From Dugong dugon (lineage: Eukaryota > Chordata > Mammalia > Sirenia > Dugongidae), in contig CM057473.1 in assembly GCA_030035585.1 (NCBI GenBank), positions 9,908,501 through 9,972,500 on the forward strand: DNA of 64,000 nucleotides, given 5' to 3'. Position numbers and translations under genes: made by a program. Positions 34,825-46,744 of this stretch are shown here, piece after piece. Numbering within the stretch: position 1 is the stretch's first letter; each line of letters opens with the position of its first letter. A model generated the notes under the pieces. That model saw only the letters and a list, made by a program, of their open reading frames with translations, was not told the DNA's origin and ran no database searches.

Positions 34825-34986
34825 CCCTCTGCCATCCTATGGATTCCAACTCAAAGCAACCATATAGGACAGAGTACAACTACCCCAGGAGGTTCCAAGG
34901 TTATAAATTTTTACAGATGCAGATTGCCACATGGTGGGTTCGAAACACCAATCTTACAGTTAGCAGCCAAGCCATCAGGGCCCCTT
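34825..34986 (-). mobile_element. AfroSINE, long subtype, diverged
   Basis: Antisense with 'tggattccaactcaaagcaa', 'ccaaggttataaatttttac', 'ggtgggttcgaaacaccaat' and 'agttagcagccaagccatca'. It shows small deletions. It directly precedes the next SINE. Confidence 0.87.
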
Positions 34987-34999
34987 AAATTGAGTCATA

Positions 35000-35154
35000 C
35001 CCCAAACCCAAACCCATTGCAGTTGAGTCAATTCAGACTCATAATGACCCTATAGGACAGAGTAGAACTTCCCTGGAGGGTTTCCATGGGGTAGTAGAGG
35101 GATTCGAACTGCTGATAGCAGGTGAACGCTTAACCACTGTGCCACCAGGGCTTC
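35000..35154 (-). mobile_element. AfroSINE, short subtype, with target-site duplication
   Basis: Antisense with 'ccaaacccaaacccattgca', 'cataatgaccctataggaca', 'gggattcgaactgctgatag' (part of the tRNA-like head is deleted) and 'gtgccaccagggctt'. A perfect 13-bp duplication AAATTGAGTCATA brackets it (34987-34999 and 35155-35167). Confidence 0.95.
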
Positions 35155-35167
35155 AAATTGAGTCATA

Positions 35168-36921
35168 GTTGAGGATAATATGTTCAAGCTTCATAAGTTA
35201 ATGAACTTCTGCCTATTATTACTTGTCAGTATCAACTGGATCATTACAGTCTGCCTTGTGTTAATACATTCTTGGAGCTGATGTTTGGAAAGTGATTTAC
35301 AGAAGCATCTTCAGGTGCTTAGGACAGACACAATGTCTATCTTCTATGGAAATATTAGCCCACTTTTCAAAACCAGACAGGGTATTTGTTTCATCTTTGA
35401 TTGGGTTCTGCTCTTTTATTTGGCCTTAGAGTGTAGAGGAAGAAATAGTGAATTGAGTTTCATGCTTTCTTAATTATGTTGGTCTTCAGTTCAGGAGAAC
35501 CCGATCAATCTCGTACGCTGATTGAACTTTTAAACCTGGATATGCTCAAGCGGCTGACTTCTAAGATTAGTAAAGCAGAGCCATGGCTCATTTTTATTTC
35601 TTTTTATTTAACCTAATTGGATGTGTAATTTTGTATTATGCAAGGGAAAGAGTTTTAAAGCAGCTTAATTTTTGACTTAATTTGGGAAAACCTTTGTGTT
35701 TCACATTTCAGATTAGTAAAACAATCTTTGAACTGTGCTTCTAATTATCTCAGATTCTTCCTCAGCAAGGAATACTGAGGAGAGTTTTCACTCTACAAAA
35801 TACGCTAATTATTGGAGCTACACGTATTGTAGTTTTACTTTGTATCAAACCCACCTGGTAGGTTCCAAATACTCCTCTTCACCATACTTAACAGAGAAGG
35901 TTTAGAAACATTTCACAAAATGGTTAATACAAACGAACCAAAACAAATTTTGATGTGTTGTTTTCTTTTTAAGCTTCGTATTATTTTAATATAACACATA
36001 CTGACAGTTTCAAAGGAAAATTTTCACAGGCCTAAGTCCTCCTTGTATGTAAATTAATCACCCTTCTAGGTAGTAATGTCTTTTTAGGGTCAATAATGAG
36101 GATGACTTAAAAAATATATATATTTATTTCCAAGGTTTCTTCTCATTTATGGCATAATCTGGGTACATCAAAAGGGTGCCTTTACTGATATTTCGACTCT
36201 ATTTGCCATAGGAAGAAGAAAAACTATCTTGACCTTGATGGCAATACACATTAATGTTCACAGCTAGTAAATCCATTTTTCTTACTGAATCGTGTGTTTT
36301 TCTGCTCCAACTGCAATGCAAAGTGACGTTTTCCCATCGCCTCATTAATTTAAATTATCAGTCAAATATGCTTGTGAGAACTAAGTAAAGAAATATCGTT
36401 TTGATCCTGCCATGAGCTTCACTGGGCTTTTCTTCCCTAAGGGAAAGTATACTCAGCTATGTCATGAATGTTTTAGAATATGAAGACCTTGAGATTTAAG
36501 GTTGACTGAGTCCTCTACACTTTCCTACTCTCATTCCAGTGGGTTTTAAACTGCTTGAACTTGCTTTCATTTATGCCACTTTCAATATGTTGAAATAATA
36601 GAATTGTCAGTGTCTTTTCGGCAGCTGAGGGAGAAAACTATATTTTTCAGAGGTTTAGGCAAAAATTGGTTTGAGTATTTAGATAGCTGTACAAGCATCC
36701 AGATAATCTCTAACAAAACGCTGTTCAATGCTTGTTTGCTTGGAAAAATTCTTACCTTAGCCATCTTGTGACTTAGGATAATGACATTCCATCATCCTCT
36801 GAGAGCCCAGCTGTGACTTTGTGAACAATGTATCACATATATTGGCCAACAGGAGTACTTAGACAGCGAAACAATGAAATCAACACTAGTATCAGATAGC
36901 CAAGCTTCCTGAGCATTTCCC
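35168..36921. other. 1.75 kb without a recognised feature
   Basis: AT-rich, low in repeats, with no coding frame of note. No RNA gene recognised. Confidence 0.5.
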
Positions 36922-37115
36922 AAAACCAAACCAAACCAAACCCACTGCTATCAAGTTGATTCTGACTCATAGCGACCCCATAGGGTTTCCAAGGCTGTAT
37001 ATCTCTGTGGTAGCAGACTGCCACATCCTTCTCCTGCTGAGCCGCGGGTGGTTTTGAACCGCCGACCTTTCGGTTAGCAGTTGACCTCTTTAACCACTGC
37101 ACCACCAGGGGTCCT
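36922..37115 (-). mobile_element. AfroSINE, long subtype
   Basis: Antisense with (CCAAA)n tail, 'gattctgactcatagcgacc', 'gtagcagactgccacatcct', 'ggtggttttgaaccgccgac' and 'gcaccaccaggggtcc'. It lacks the segment coding for the 'ggacagagtagaactg' part, an internal deletion. No clear duplication. Confidence 0.9.
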
Positions 37116-37352
37116 TTCTGGGCATTTAAACCTTACAGATTGAAGTCAAGAACAGGAGAGATGTAGGGTTCATGAGATCAGTAATTACAGACGGTGTATT
37201 CTGCTGGCGGCTTAAACACTGCCGTGAGAACGTTAGGTTGAAGAACTAGAAAAAAGGTCTAAAATGGAGGTTTGTGGGAGTTAGTGAGGATGACTAGCAA
37301 CCCTAGTAGCTATTACAGGTCATATAGACTTCACTGGTCTAATTCCTGAATA
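37116..37352. other. No gene recognised
   Basis: No features assigned. Confidence 0.4.
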
Positions 37353-37562
37353 AAATCAAACCACTTGTTATGGAGTAGATTCCTACTCATAGTGACCCAT
37401 GTGTGTCCAAGTAGAACTGTGCTTGACAGGGCTTTCTATGGCTGATTTTTCAGAGGTAGATCACCAGGCCTTTCTTTCAAGGTCCCTCTGGATGGACTCG
37501 AAACTCCGACCTTTTGGTTAGTAGCCGAGCACGATAACCATTTGTACCACCTAGGGACTCCA
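37353..37562 (-). mobile_element. AfroSINE, older diverged subtype
   Basis: Antisense with 'gtagattcctactcatagtg', 'tgatttttcagaggtagatc', 'ctctggatggactcgaaact' and 'ccacctagggactcc'. Same subtype as 5875-6065. Confidence 0.88.
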
Positions 37563-37859
37563 GTTCCTAAGTGTACTTCTGTATGTTTTTGTGACGCTGT
37601 CAAATCACATGCTTTCGCAATGTATGTATATGAGCATTCATAATACGAACTTAGAAATACATCTACCTTTGTGAGGTTCTCTAACACTGACTATAAGTTA
37701 ATAGAAACCTGCAAGTCTTTAGAAAGTTATTTAGAAAACTTCCTAATTTAAACATGGAAGCATGTGAAGTATGTGAAAAATGTAAACAAACTTGAAATTG
37801 ACTTTGACCAGGCATTATGTGATAAAAGAGAATAAAACACAGTTTATCTTTGTAAACTA

Positions 37860-38345
37860 GCCTTGAGACATAAGCCTAAGCAACCTCCCTAACCTCTAAC
37901 CCCAGGGAGAAGACTTAATACGCTACTCTTTAATGCTACTCTGGCTCTTACTGTGTGAGGCCAAGGTGAGGAATTCACCTAAGACCCCTGAAATTCGACT
38001 CACTCACCGAGAAAAGTCAGAGATGAAACCTCCCTCTAGAGTCTGACTCTCTCCGAAGACTGGGATTCTGGTCTGAAATTCTGTCACCATTGACCTTGGA
38101 CACTAGCTATGAGGGACCTCTGCTGAGTTCAAGTCACGGTCAAGCCTTCCTCCCAAGACCACTCATAAAAAGTAAAAGCCTGAAGTCTAAAGATTTGGAA
38201 TCTAACCATTGAACTGACTTTGTAATGGTTAATTCTGATTCTCCAGTTCTAAATGAATGTCATGAGGTCTTACTCACGTGCCTTGCCATGACTTCCTTGC
38301 AATAAACTGAATGAGTTCATGCATGTGTCTCTCTATTAAGTTCTA
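37860..38345 (+). mobile_element. Possible solo LTR
   Basis: The layout suggests an LTR: a CT- and CC-rich first part, a TATA-like ATAAAAAG at 38165-38172 and an AATAAA at 38301-38306 within 'ttgcaataaactgaatgag'. The family is not recognised, and no TG/CA ends or duplication were confirmed. Confidence 0.35.
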
Positions 38346-38865
38346 AGAGAAAATCCTACACAGCAATTTCACATAAAAACAAGCATCTTTCCACTCTCAC
38401 CACCAGAGCTGGGCCAGCAACCTTTACTTCAAATGTCAGCAGTGATTCCACTATCCCTACAGCTGGGTTTTTTGGCAGTGCATACCCTACTACATTGGAC
38501 AAGCCCAGGAGAGTCTGAAGTTGTATCCTCATAGATGAGGCTCCAACTTACCTGGTTTCTTTCAGTGGTTTCCCACACAGTCTTTAAGGAGTTGAGAGTC
38601 TTTTCTTGGTATGTCATGTTGGGAATGAGCTCGTGGTCCAACGGTAATGAGATTGCTTATAGCTGCTGTGAGGCTATCTATTTAAACCCTGCAAATATGC
38701 TCAGTTGCTGTGACTTTTATGCAATTGGTAATTTTACATCAAAAGAAAAGTGGAGTGGAAGGTAAACAGTCTTGACATTGATTTTATAATTTTTTTAATT
38801 AAAAAAAAAAGAAGAAAGAAAATCTTGGTTTATTGCTGGTGATAGAGTAAATACTATTCATCTCT
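38346..38865. other. No gene recognised
   Basis: Frames of 70 aa (minus, 38429-38641) and 76 aa (plus, 38535-38765) overlap with no domain signature. Confidence 0.45.
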
Positions 38866-39068
38866 TAAAAAAAAAAAACCCATTGCCATTGAGTCAATTT
38901 CGACTCATAGCAATAGGTCGGAGTCAAACTGCCACATAGGGTTTCCAAAGCTGTAATCTTTACTGAAGCAGACAGCCACATCTTTCTCCCGTGGAGCAGC
39001 TGGTAGGTTTGAGCCACTAACCTTTTGGTTAGCAGCAGAGCACTTAACCACTGTGCCACTAGGGCTCC
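38866..39068 (-). mobile_element. AfroSINE, long subtype
   Basis: Antisense with A-tail (38867-38878), 'attgccattgagtcaatttc', 'ctgaagcagacagccacatc', 'ctggtaggtttgagccacta' and 'gtgccactagggctcc'. Flanks TTCATCTCT (38857-38865) and CTCATCTCT (just after the element) suggest a decayed duplication. Confidence 0.9.
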
Positions 39069-39077
39069 TTACTCATC

Positions 39078-39112
39078 TCTACCCGTTGCTTTCGAGCTGA
39101 TTCAAACTCATC
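39078..39112 (-). mobile_element. AfroSINE 3'-end fragment
   Basis: A short remnant, 'acccgttgctttcgagctga' and 'ttcaaactcat', lying just outside the preceding SINE's apparent duplication. Confidence 0.6.
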
Positions 39113-39349
39113 CCTAACAATATCTAAATAGCCATGTATTTAAAAAAGTAGCAAAAAGAGCAGAACATTGCATGGCAGAGAATGTGATGAGGTTAAACAC
39201 AAAAAAGCAAAATCTTGATACGCAGAGAGATTTTTAAATGCCATTTTCTCTGTCAATGAAGCAAACACCCTAACACATTTTAATGGATTTTTATTGGTAA
39301 CCTAGCAACAGTTTTATACTTTTCTTCTTTATATATTTATCTTAATAAA

Positions 39350-39465
39350 TTATCACAGCAACCCTGTAAGATGGGAAAACTGAGGAACAATAATTAGTTT
39401 AAATAACTTTTCCAGTGGTAAATGGAGCACTTGTGATTTAATCCAAGAAATCTAGATCTAAAGTA
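39350..39465 (-). mobile_element. MIR, antisense
   Basis: 'tcacagcaaccctgtaagat', 'gggaaaactgaggaacaata' and 'tccaagaaatctagatct' in MIR order. Confidence 0.7.
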
Positions 39466-40254
39466 CACCAAAAATATCTCAGGAAGTTGTAAGTTTTTCT
39501 TTAAAATAAATTGAAAAAAGAACTTGATAAAATATGCACCATAAAGATAGAGATGCCATGGATTAGATAATCAAAGTTTTATCCAAAAAAGAAGACTACG
39601 GGCATTTTACTTAAAGAACGTGTAATGCTAATCTAGTGTACATTACATTGATATAAGTAAGTCTAGTTTAATATTTACTAAATGGGAAATAGAAAAGTTG
39701 ATGAAAGAAAACCCTTCCACTTTCCTGATTGTTGTTTAAAAGAGTGTAAGCCTTTGGTGACCTAAAAATTTATTGCATTTCAGAAAGAAAAATATGGCTG
39801 AGAAGATATGGATTTCAAAAATGGACGATAAGATTGGCAAACAAATTGATTATGAAAAACAGCAACACTTATGGTAGCTGAATTTTTATTCCTTCACATG
39901 TACGGATAACAGTCTGAAAAATCTGGCAGCTAGAAAAATAATTTTACAAATATCCCTTAAGATGTTTAGTGTTATTTCAATATTATTTTACTTGATTGCA
40001 TCAACATGAAAGAAGTAGACTTATCCCAGGCAACAAAATCCTGAGAATGATTTGCTCCTTAACTGAAGCCAGGATCATGCTCCTTGGGATTTCAAGTAAA
40101 ACCCAATGTATGAAAGCAGGTAGGTAAATCTGCACAAAAGATCTACATATTCAATGATTTACACATACTTATAAATGTTGAAGGAATGTTTGATGGATAC
40201 CAGAAACCTAACACTCAAGAAGAAAGTGCTAGGTCCTATTCTATCGCATAGAAT
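39466..40254. other. No gene recognised
   Basis: AT-rich, no assigned feature. Confidence 0.5.
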
Positions 40255-40650
40255 ATGAATTCTGGTACCTGAATGTGTGGGTTCAAAGCCCAGCTCTGTC
40301 ACTTACTAACCACATGACCTAAGGCACATTACTTAACTTCTTTGTGCTTCAGTTTTCTTATCTACAAAATAATAGTGCCTCATAGTTTGGTTTTAAAGAT
40401 TAAATAAGTAAACTTTAGTAAAGTCCCAGTTTATACTAAGTACTATGCAAGTATTGGAGCCCTGGTGGTGCAGTGGTTAAGCACTTGGCTGCTAACCAAA
40501 AGGTCGGCAGTTGGAATCCACCAGTCACTCCTTGGAAACCCTAAGGGGCAGTTCTTCTCTGTCCTATAGGGTAGCTATGAATCGTAATCAACTCAATGAC
40601 AATGGGTTTTATTCTTTTTTTGTATGTAAGTATTAGCTACTTCATTAGTC
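40255..40650 (+). mobile_element. MIR, sense, split by an AfroSINE
   Basis: 'gggttcaaagcccagctctg', 'cacttactaaccacatgacc' and 'cacattacttaacttctttg' are the tRNA-like and core parts of MIR. It continues to 40455 and resumes at 40628 after the AfroSINE. Confidence 0.85.
40456..40627 (+). mobile_element. AfroSINE, short subtype, with target-site duplication
   Basis: 'ggagccctggtggtgcagtg', 'ggcagttggaatccaccagt', 'gtcctatagggtagctatga' and a T-rich tail. Flanked by AAGTATT (40449-40455 and 40628-40634). Inserted in a MIR. Confidence 0.93.
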
Positions 40651-41075
40651 AGGTTCACTCTGGATAAAAGAAAACCACTGTAGGTATTTCAAATAGTGGG
40701 GGTTTAATATAAGAAATTGTCTACAAAGGCGCTGAAAAGGATGGAGGAGTAAAAGAATGGGGATTGTTGGAAGAGCAAAAAAGAAAGAAAAAAAAAAAAA
40801 AGGGAATTACCCTGAAATCAGGAAATTGCTGAGGTCCATTGACCCAAACTTTACTGAGCTGCTATAGACTGAGCTTCTACTTCTACTTCTGGCCTGCTGG
40901 AGTCTTCAGTGTTCCTGACCCTGCTGCCACTAAAGCAAATACCAGCAAGTGCAGCAGCTGTTGGAGCCAGTATCTAAATGCTTCTTCCTTCCCTGTCTCT
41001 ACTAACCTCTCACCAGTGCCTCCCACTGGCTGAACTTAACCAGGACACAGCTAACAAGGTAGTCTGGGAAAGGTG
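40650..41075. repeat. Unclassified dispersed repeat, copy 1
   Basis: 'caggttcactctggataaaa' ... 'gggggtttaatataagaaat' ... 'cctcccactggctgaactta' ... 'gacacagctaacaaggtagt' matches a pattern of old mammalian repeat that also appears at 47695-48260 ('gccagggtcatggcaggaaa', 'cccattgctaaacccaacta'). Family name not recalled. The A-run at 40789-40801 interrupts it. Confidence 0.5.
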
Positions 41076-41894
41076 GTTGCAGGCACCCAACTCCAGCGGT
41101 ATAGAGGATGGTTCATTAAAAGCCTAGCCTCAGCCTGATCCCATGAAGAGCTCTGAATGGCACCATAAACATCCCTTCTTAAGAGTCTGGCTCCAGGCCA
41201 AAATCCTATGTGTGCTCCTTCAGGCCTGACCATAGGCAATTACAAAGGCTTTACCTGGCCGACCTCATAGGGGAAAGCTGCCTTCCCTACCCAGATTTGG
41301 TGCACAGTTGTAATCAAGGACTTAGTCCCCTTGTTCCTTGACCCACCACCCTTCCCCCCCAGGCAGTGCTCTTACTCATGTCTACATTCCTATAGCCCAG
41401 GAGACTCCATTCAGAATCCTCCTTAGAGGGTGGAGGGCTAGACGCTGTTCAGACACCTCTGCTGAGACCTCCTTATAGTCGGGGAGGGGGAGATGGGAAG
41501 ACACCGCGACTATAGCACTTTTCCACTCCTAGCTCTTTCCGCTCTCCTTCCCCTCAGTCTCCGGGTTCATAAATGGCAGGATCTTTTTGTTGTGGGCTCC
41601 CTTGAAATTGAGACAATTCCCACACCACCCCGCGCCCCACCCCCACCCCGGGTCTGTGGTGATCCACCTAACCCTTGCCCAGCACTGCTCCTTGGGGGAA
41701 AAAATGAAATGTTGGAGGAGCTAGCTCTACTTTTCTCTTTTTGGTCTCTTGATTATACTATCCCAGTGAGTGAACAAAGCCTTAATTGTTACTTTCAGTT
41801 CGACTCTTTTTCCTAGTTGAATAACTCGACACCTGACAGCTCTTGACACCTATTTTTTGGTCGTTCTAGTGCTTTGGTTTGTTTATGCTTTGTT
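41076..41894. other. GC-richer block, no gene called
   Basis: 41450-41700 has a CCCCACCCC-rich, CpG-containing patch and a 107-aa proline-rich frame (41493-41816). No domain, splice or promoter features support a gene. It reads like part of an old repeat or LTR, unassigned. Confidence 0.4.
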
Positions 41895-42225
41895 TATATC
41901 TTGTTGTTGTTGAGAATATACACAGCAAGACATACACCAATTGAAACTTTCTACACGTACAATTCAGTGACATTGATTACATTCTTCAAGTTGTGCAACC
42001 GTTTTCACCTCCTTTTCTGAATTGTTCCTCCCCATGAGCACAAACTCACTGCCCCCTAATGTTCCTATCTAATCTTTCAAGTTGCTGTTGTCACTTTGAT
42101 TTCATACAAATAATTCTTAAAAGAGCATAATGAGTGGACGGGATCATTAAACAAAAACCTGTCTATTACCCTCCAGTTGTGAAGTAGCATTGAAAGGTTT
42201 GGCCTAAGAATTTACAGATGGGACC
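41895..42225 (-). mobile_element. L1 3' UTR-like segment, antisense
   Basis: 'agaatatacacagcaagaca', 'acaattcagtgacattgatt' and 'ttcaagttgtgcaaccgttt' recall antisense 3' UTR sequence of mammalian L1. No poly(A) is attached. Confidence 0.5.
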
Positions 42226-42228
42226 TAT

Positions 42229-42602
42229 TATAGATTGAATTATTTCCCCGAAAAAATATGTATTGAAGTCCTGATCCCTTTCCTTGTGGATGTGATCCTC
42301 TTTGGAAATAGAGTTTTTCTGCTATGTTAATGAGGTCATACTAGAACTGGGTGGGTCCTAAACATAATCACTTCTGAGTTATGAAAGGAGCAGAATTGAC
42401 ACAGAGACACACACAGTGGAGAAACAGACATCAAGGAACTCCAAGGTACTCCTGGGGCTACTAACAAAGAAAGACTCCAACTGGAGTGGATGTCCTGATT
42501 CAGACTTCTGGCCTCCTGAACTGTGAGAAAACAAATTTACATTCTTTAAAGCCACCCACTTGTGGTATTTTTTTGTTATGGGAGCACTAGGTAACTAAGA
42601 CA
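42229..42602 (+). mobile_element. MLT1-type MaLR solo LTR
   Basis: 'gattgaattatttccccgaa', 'tgtattgaagtcctgatccc', 'ctggcctcctgaactgtgag' and 'aaagccacccacttgtggta' follow the MLT1 order and end with 'aactaagaca'. Diverged. Confidence 0.85.
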
Positions 42603-42616
42603 GGAGCAATATTAAA

Positions 42617-42830
42617 TAATGGCATCTGTGGCACACACAGTTAAGTGCTCAGCTACCAGTTGAAAGGATGGCAGTAAGAACCCACCCAGAGGTGCCTCAG
42701 AAGACAGGCCTGAAGGCCTGCTTCTGAAAGATCACAACCTTAAAAACCCTGTGGAGCGGTTCTACTCTGCACACGAGTCGCCGTGAGTAGGAGTTGACTT
42801 GACAGCAACTAACAACAGCAACAACTGGTG
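42617..42830 (+). mobile_element. AfroSINE, older long subtype, with RTE-type tail
   Basis: 'ggcacacacagttaagtgct', 'ggcagtaagaacccaccca', 'ctgcttctgaaagatcacaa' and an end 'acttgacagcaactaacaac' then 'agcaacaactgg'. The CAA-rich end is like that of the RTE LINE, unlike the GGTTT tail of the short subtype. Confidence 0.87.
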
Positions 42831-43635
42831 TCTGTGAATTCCTTAGTTTTGAAGTTTCAAGCTCTATAAAAAGGGAAAAAGGACATCAGATTTTAAGAAA
42901 ATTTTAAACATAAAAATTTACATTAAAATAAAAATAAACATTTTCATGTCAAACATGGGTTGCTTACATCGTAGAAAATCAAGCAAAACTCGAAACATTC
43001 CTAAAAATAGTCTTTGGAGACAATTAGCTACTTCTAAGGGTTTTTCTATCAGTCTGCTGGTTTTCATCACTTAAATAACTGTCACCAATCTCCTCATACC
43101 TTGGAGGGCTTAAAATTAGATTGAAAACCCAACTCTATCTTTAGTCCCGTGATTTCAGCAAGATCATGCAGTCACTCTTGTTGCTCATCTGATAATTCCA
43201 TCCTGTACCTAAGAAAATAGCTTAACTTCAATAAGAAAATAGCAATAATTATTACATGGTAGAGATTATCCATGGCAGGCTTCTGCATGGAAACTTTCTA
43301 CAAGTATTTGCTGAGGATATTTTTCATCCTCATATGTATTACTAAAGTTGGAGTGGATTTTAAACGTTGTCATCTAATCACGCTCTATATTGACAAATAA
43401 GAACATTGAGGCTTAGAAAAATGTAATGACTTTTCCAAAATTTCCAGTCCAGTTTAGGGTGGAACAAAAACCAGACATCCGTTCTCCTGTGAAGAAATTT
43501 AGCAGCCTTTCTACCACACGGCATTTCTTTCTAGTTGTGCTATTTAATACAGACTTGGGTGAAATGAGTTCCTTTATGTGGCATTTTGCCTTGGTTCTTT
43601 GGAAAAACTGCTTGAGAAATTGTTGCACTAAGCCC
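42831..43635. other. No gene recognised
   Basis: 43325-43450 may be a decayed antisense MIR ('acattgaggcttagaaaaat'). No exon or RNA gene. Confidence 0.4.
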
Positions 43636-43639
43636 TGAG

Positions 43640-44470
43640 GAGTTACTGTGGCCCTAGTTTTCTACCCCCAGAGGGTTTGTTACTTTTGTCCAGGTTGATT
43701 GACATTTCCTGGGTAAGTTGTAAACAACTTGGTTTAACACTTTATGTCTGGTCCTGGGCTGCAGTCTGCCCTGCGATTGGTATGCACCTCGAAGGGGCTG
43801 GTCAGTAGACTATGTAAATGAAGTGGGTTGTAGCCTGTTATGCAAATGAAGTGTCTGTGGCCTAGTGAGAGGGGATTGGTCAGTTTGTGGCCCTTGTGGA
43901 AGTGCCATGCCTTGATATTGGCAAGGAGTTTTTGTATTTAAGCAGCAAGCTCCACAGAGGTTTCAGAGACAGAGAGAAGCAGCAACAAGAAGCAGAAGGC
44001 AGAAAGAAGAAGCAGAGAAAGGGAAAGGAGGCAAGGAGTCTCCTAAGAGAGCTGTCACATGGGTCATGGGCTGTAACACTGAAGGTGACGACAGGCCTAG
44101 AAGGGGCCCAGCAGCAGAGCCAGTGGTGACAGACAGCAGGGCCAAGCGGAGCCTGTCCTCAGGGGGCCAAGGGGAGGCCCGTCCTGCTGAGAGAAGCTGA
44201 GAGAGCTGTCCTGCACTGATCCTGATCCTGGTTGCATCCTGCTGATCCTGATCCTCAGTTGTACCTTCTTTCTTAATAAACCACTTAACTGTAAGTATGG
44301 TCTGTGAGTTCTGTGTGACCATTGCAATGAATTATCAAACCCAGAAGAGAAGTAGAGAGTGCCGTGGGAGGGATGGCTGGTGTCAGAATTGATAAAAAGG
44401 TTGAAGAGTAGAGGCATGTCTGACCTCCACCTCACAGGAATCAACTTTGGGCTCGTCTTGATTTGCATTA
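43640..44470 (+). mobile_element. Solo LTR with TATA and poly(A) signal
   Basis: Retroviral LTR features in order: GATTGG boxes (43776 and 43875), a TATA-like GTATTTAAGC (43935-43944), a purine-rich middle, and AATAAA at 44275-44280. After the signal comes 'cacttaactgtaagtatgg', which matches 'catgtaactgtaagtatag' in the LTR at 59239-60255. A further match ('cctcacaggaatcaacttt' against 'actcacagggaacaagcttt') extends to about 44455. Outer ends are approximate. Two minus-strand frames (119 and 123 aa) are chance readings. No internal viral sequence adjoins it. Confidence 0.75.
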
Positions 44471-45243
44471 TCCCCCGTGAAGTTAGACATGTTGTGATGA
44501 TGATACTATTACTATTTCTAGTCCCATTTTACAAGACTAGATTCTAAATTACCCATTATCTATTTATTCACCTATCTGTCATCATCTGTCTGATTCAGTC
44601 ATATTCCAGCTTGCTTCAGAAAAGATTTGATTTGGCTTTCAAAAATAGATACAGCACAATAAGATTTTAAACATTTAATATATGAAATTAAAGAAAAACA
44701 AATTTTGTAAAAATAAGCTGAAGCCATGATTGAGATTAACGAACAAAATGAATGTGTGGGGCCTTTCCACTGGCTAAAGATGGGACATTAATTGGGATCT
44801 AACATTTCTATTCCAAAAAGCTGATTCACAGGTTCATATCAATGTGGATCATGGTACTGGATCATTGATTACAAGGATCACAGTAATAATGAGAGAAAAA
44901 TAATAACCTATTGCTCAAGAGAGCAGTCAATACTTTGTGAAAAAAACTCACAAACTATTGTTTTGAAGAAGATGGCATCTCTCCAAAGAGATAAATTGCA
45001 AATAAAATCAGCTTGATGTCATTGCTCTTTTCTGACCATATGTTCTGTTGGAACTGAAAAAGAAACTAATTAAATAGGACACTTTTTCATTTTAGTTTTG
45101 CAGAATTATAAACAGACCTTTGAGGTAATTATAAGTTAAAATACAAGTACAATTAAAAGCTGGCTTTACAAAATTTTCACCAGTATATTATGTTTGGTTT
45201 CATGTAAAGTCATGGTAGGTAATAAAATCACTGCCTCACAATA
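44471..45243. other. No gene recognised
   Basis: AT-rich, unassigned. Confidence 0.5.
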
Positions 45244-45255
45244 TCATTTTGTCAC

Positions 45256-45419
45256 CAAACCAAAAACCCATTGTCCTCGAGTTGATTCCGACTCATAGCA
45301 AACCTATAGAACAGCGTAGATCTGCCCCATAGAGTTTCCAAGGAGCGCCTGGTGGATTTGAACTACCGACCCTTTGGTTACCAGCAGTAGCACTTAATCA
45401 CTACACCACCAGGGTTTCC
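45256..45419 (-). mobile_element. AfroSINE, short subtype, with target-site duplication
   Basis: Antisense with 'ttgattccgactcatagcaa', 'ctgccccatagagtttccaa' and 'ctacaccaccagggtttcc'. A perfect 12-bp duplication TCATTTTGTCAC brackets it (45244-45255 and 45420-45431). Confidence 0.95.
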
Positions 45420-45566
45420 TCATTTTGTCACAGGAGCCTGAATTCTGCCATTTTCAAGTGAGGAGCCTGAGGTATATGGCAAAGCTCTGAAGGTGAAGGA
45501 TGCAGAAAGTGTGAAAGATTAGTGATTAACCCTGTAGTCATAGCTAATAGCCATCGAGAGACTATA

Positions 45567-45721
45567 AAAACCATGGCCATCAAGTTGATTCCAACTCATA
45601 GTGACCCTACAGGACACAGGAGAACTGCCCCAAAGCGTTTCCAAGAGCGTCTGGTGGATCCGAACTGCTGACATTTTGGTTAGCAGCTCTAGTTCTTAAC
45701 CACTGTGCCACCAGGGCTCCA
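45567..45721 (-). mobile_element. AfroSINE, short subtype, with target-site duplication
   Basis: Antisense with 'aagttgattccaactcatag', 'gagcgtctggtggatccgaa' and 'gtgccaccagggctcca'. A 10-bp duplication AGAGACTATA flanks it (45557-45566 and 45722-45731). Confidence 0.95.
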
Positions 45722-45731
45722 AGAGACTATA

Positions 45732-46744
45732 GAACTTTAGAAATAAGCCCAATCTATTCGCTTAAACTTTACTTAATTTCTTTAATCATTCTTTGAAAAT
45801 AGTTTAGTATGCCTCCAAAAATGATTAAGAAATATATACATAGGGAGATGGAAATTATCAGCTCCAATTAGATCCTTACTGTGTCTACGTCAAGTTCACT
45901 AATGTTACGTAGATGGAGACAATGTTGCTAGTTATTTATTGTGAAGGCATCATTGGCTGATGAAAGCAAATAGTTTTAGCTTTGATGGCTCAGAAAGTCA
46001 ATTTTACCACTCTACCAAGAGGTCGCTTCAAACCAGTCTTATTGTTCTTGTTTTGTGTGTTAGCTTTTGGTTTCCATGGAACCCAGATTCATGTTTTGTT
46101 CAGTTTAGGTTTTGTTTTGTTTGTTTGTTTTTTGAATGTTGTTTATTTTCTCTCACATTTCAGTTTAAAAGTCCTTTTGATCAGTAAGCAAATTTCCTGT
46201 CAAACCTATTCTTCCTAGATCTCATAAGATGGACTATCCCGTTCAAAAGACTCTCATGTTGGAATCATAAATCAAAGACACGAAAATCAATTTCCAATTT
46301 TAATATTAACCTTACAGAAGATTTTTCATTTCCCAGGAGAGATAAAGTAAAGGCCAAAGACTCCTGGTGGCCCAGATCTTTAGTTGTCTGGCCAAGATTT
46401 CAATCCCTTAGTATTTCAAGTTCATTATGATGATAGAGCTCATTTCCACGAATCAGCAGATGGGGGAGTTTCAGTGAGTTAGTTAGGACTTGGAAGTTTC
46501 TCTGCTGCATGTCAGATACTTACATCAGGAATATTGGCCATTTGTTAAGTCTATGCATTGTCCCTTCCCCACCACTCCTCAGAAAATGTTCAATAGCCAC
46601 GTTCCTCTCTTTCTTTAGAGACCAGAATCTTCATCCTTTACCTATCAAGGTGTTCTTTTTGTTCCATGTGACTTTAGGTGCTACTGATTCAGCAGCTCCT
46701 TGAAAAGACAATTTTAGCTGTCTTACTGGAAGTGGTTATTTTTT
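45732..46744. other. 1 kb without a recognised gene
   Basis: Frames of 64-78 aa overlap in two frames around 45960-46218, hydrophobic because of T-rich sequence. No signal for a gene. Confidence 0.5.

Noticed and set aside
41493..41816. Proline-rich 107-aa frame in a GC-richer block as a gene or CpG island promoter
   Set aside because: The CpG content is local and short, no domain or splice sites are seen, and the block reads like old repeat.
43963..44468. 119- and 123-aa minus-strand frames as genes
   Set aside because: They are antisense readings of the purine-rich part of the 43640-44470 LTR and overlap in different frames.
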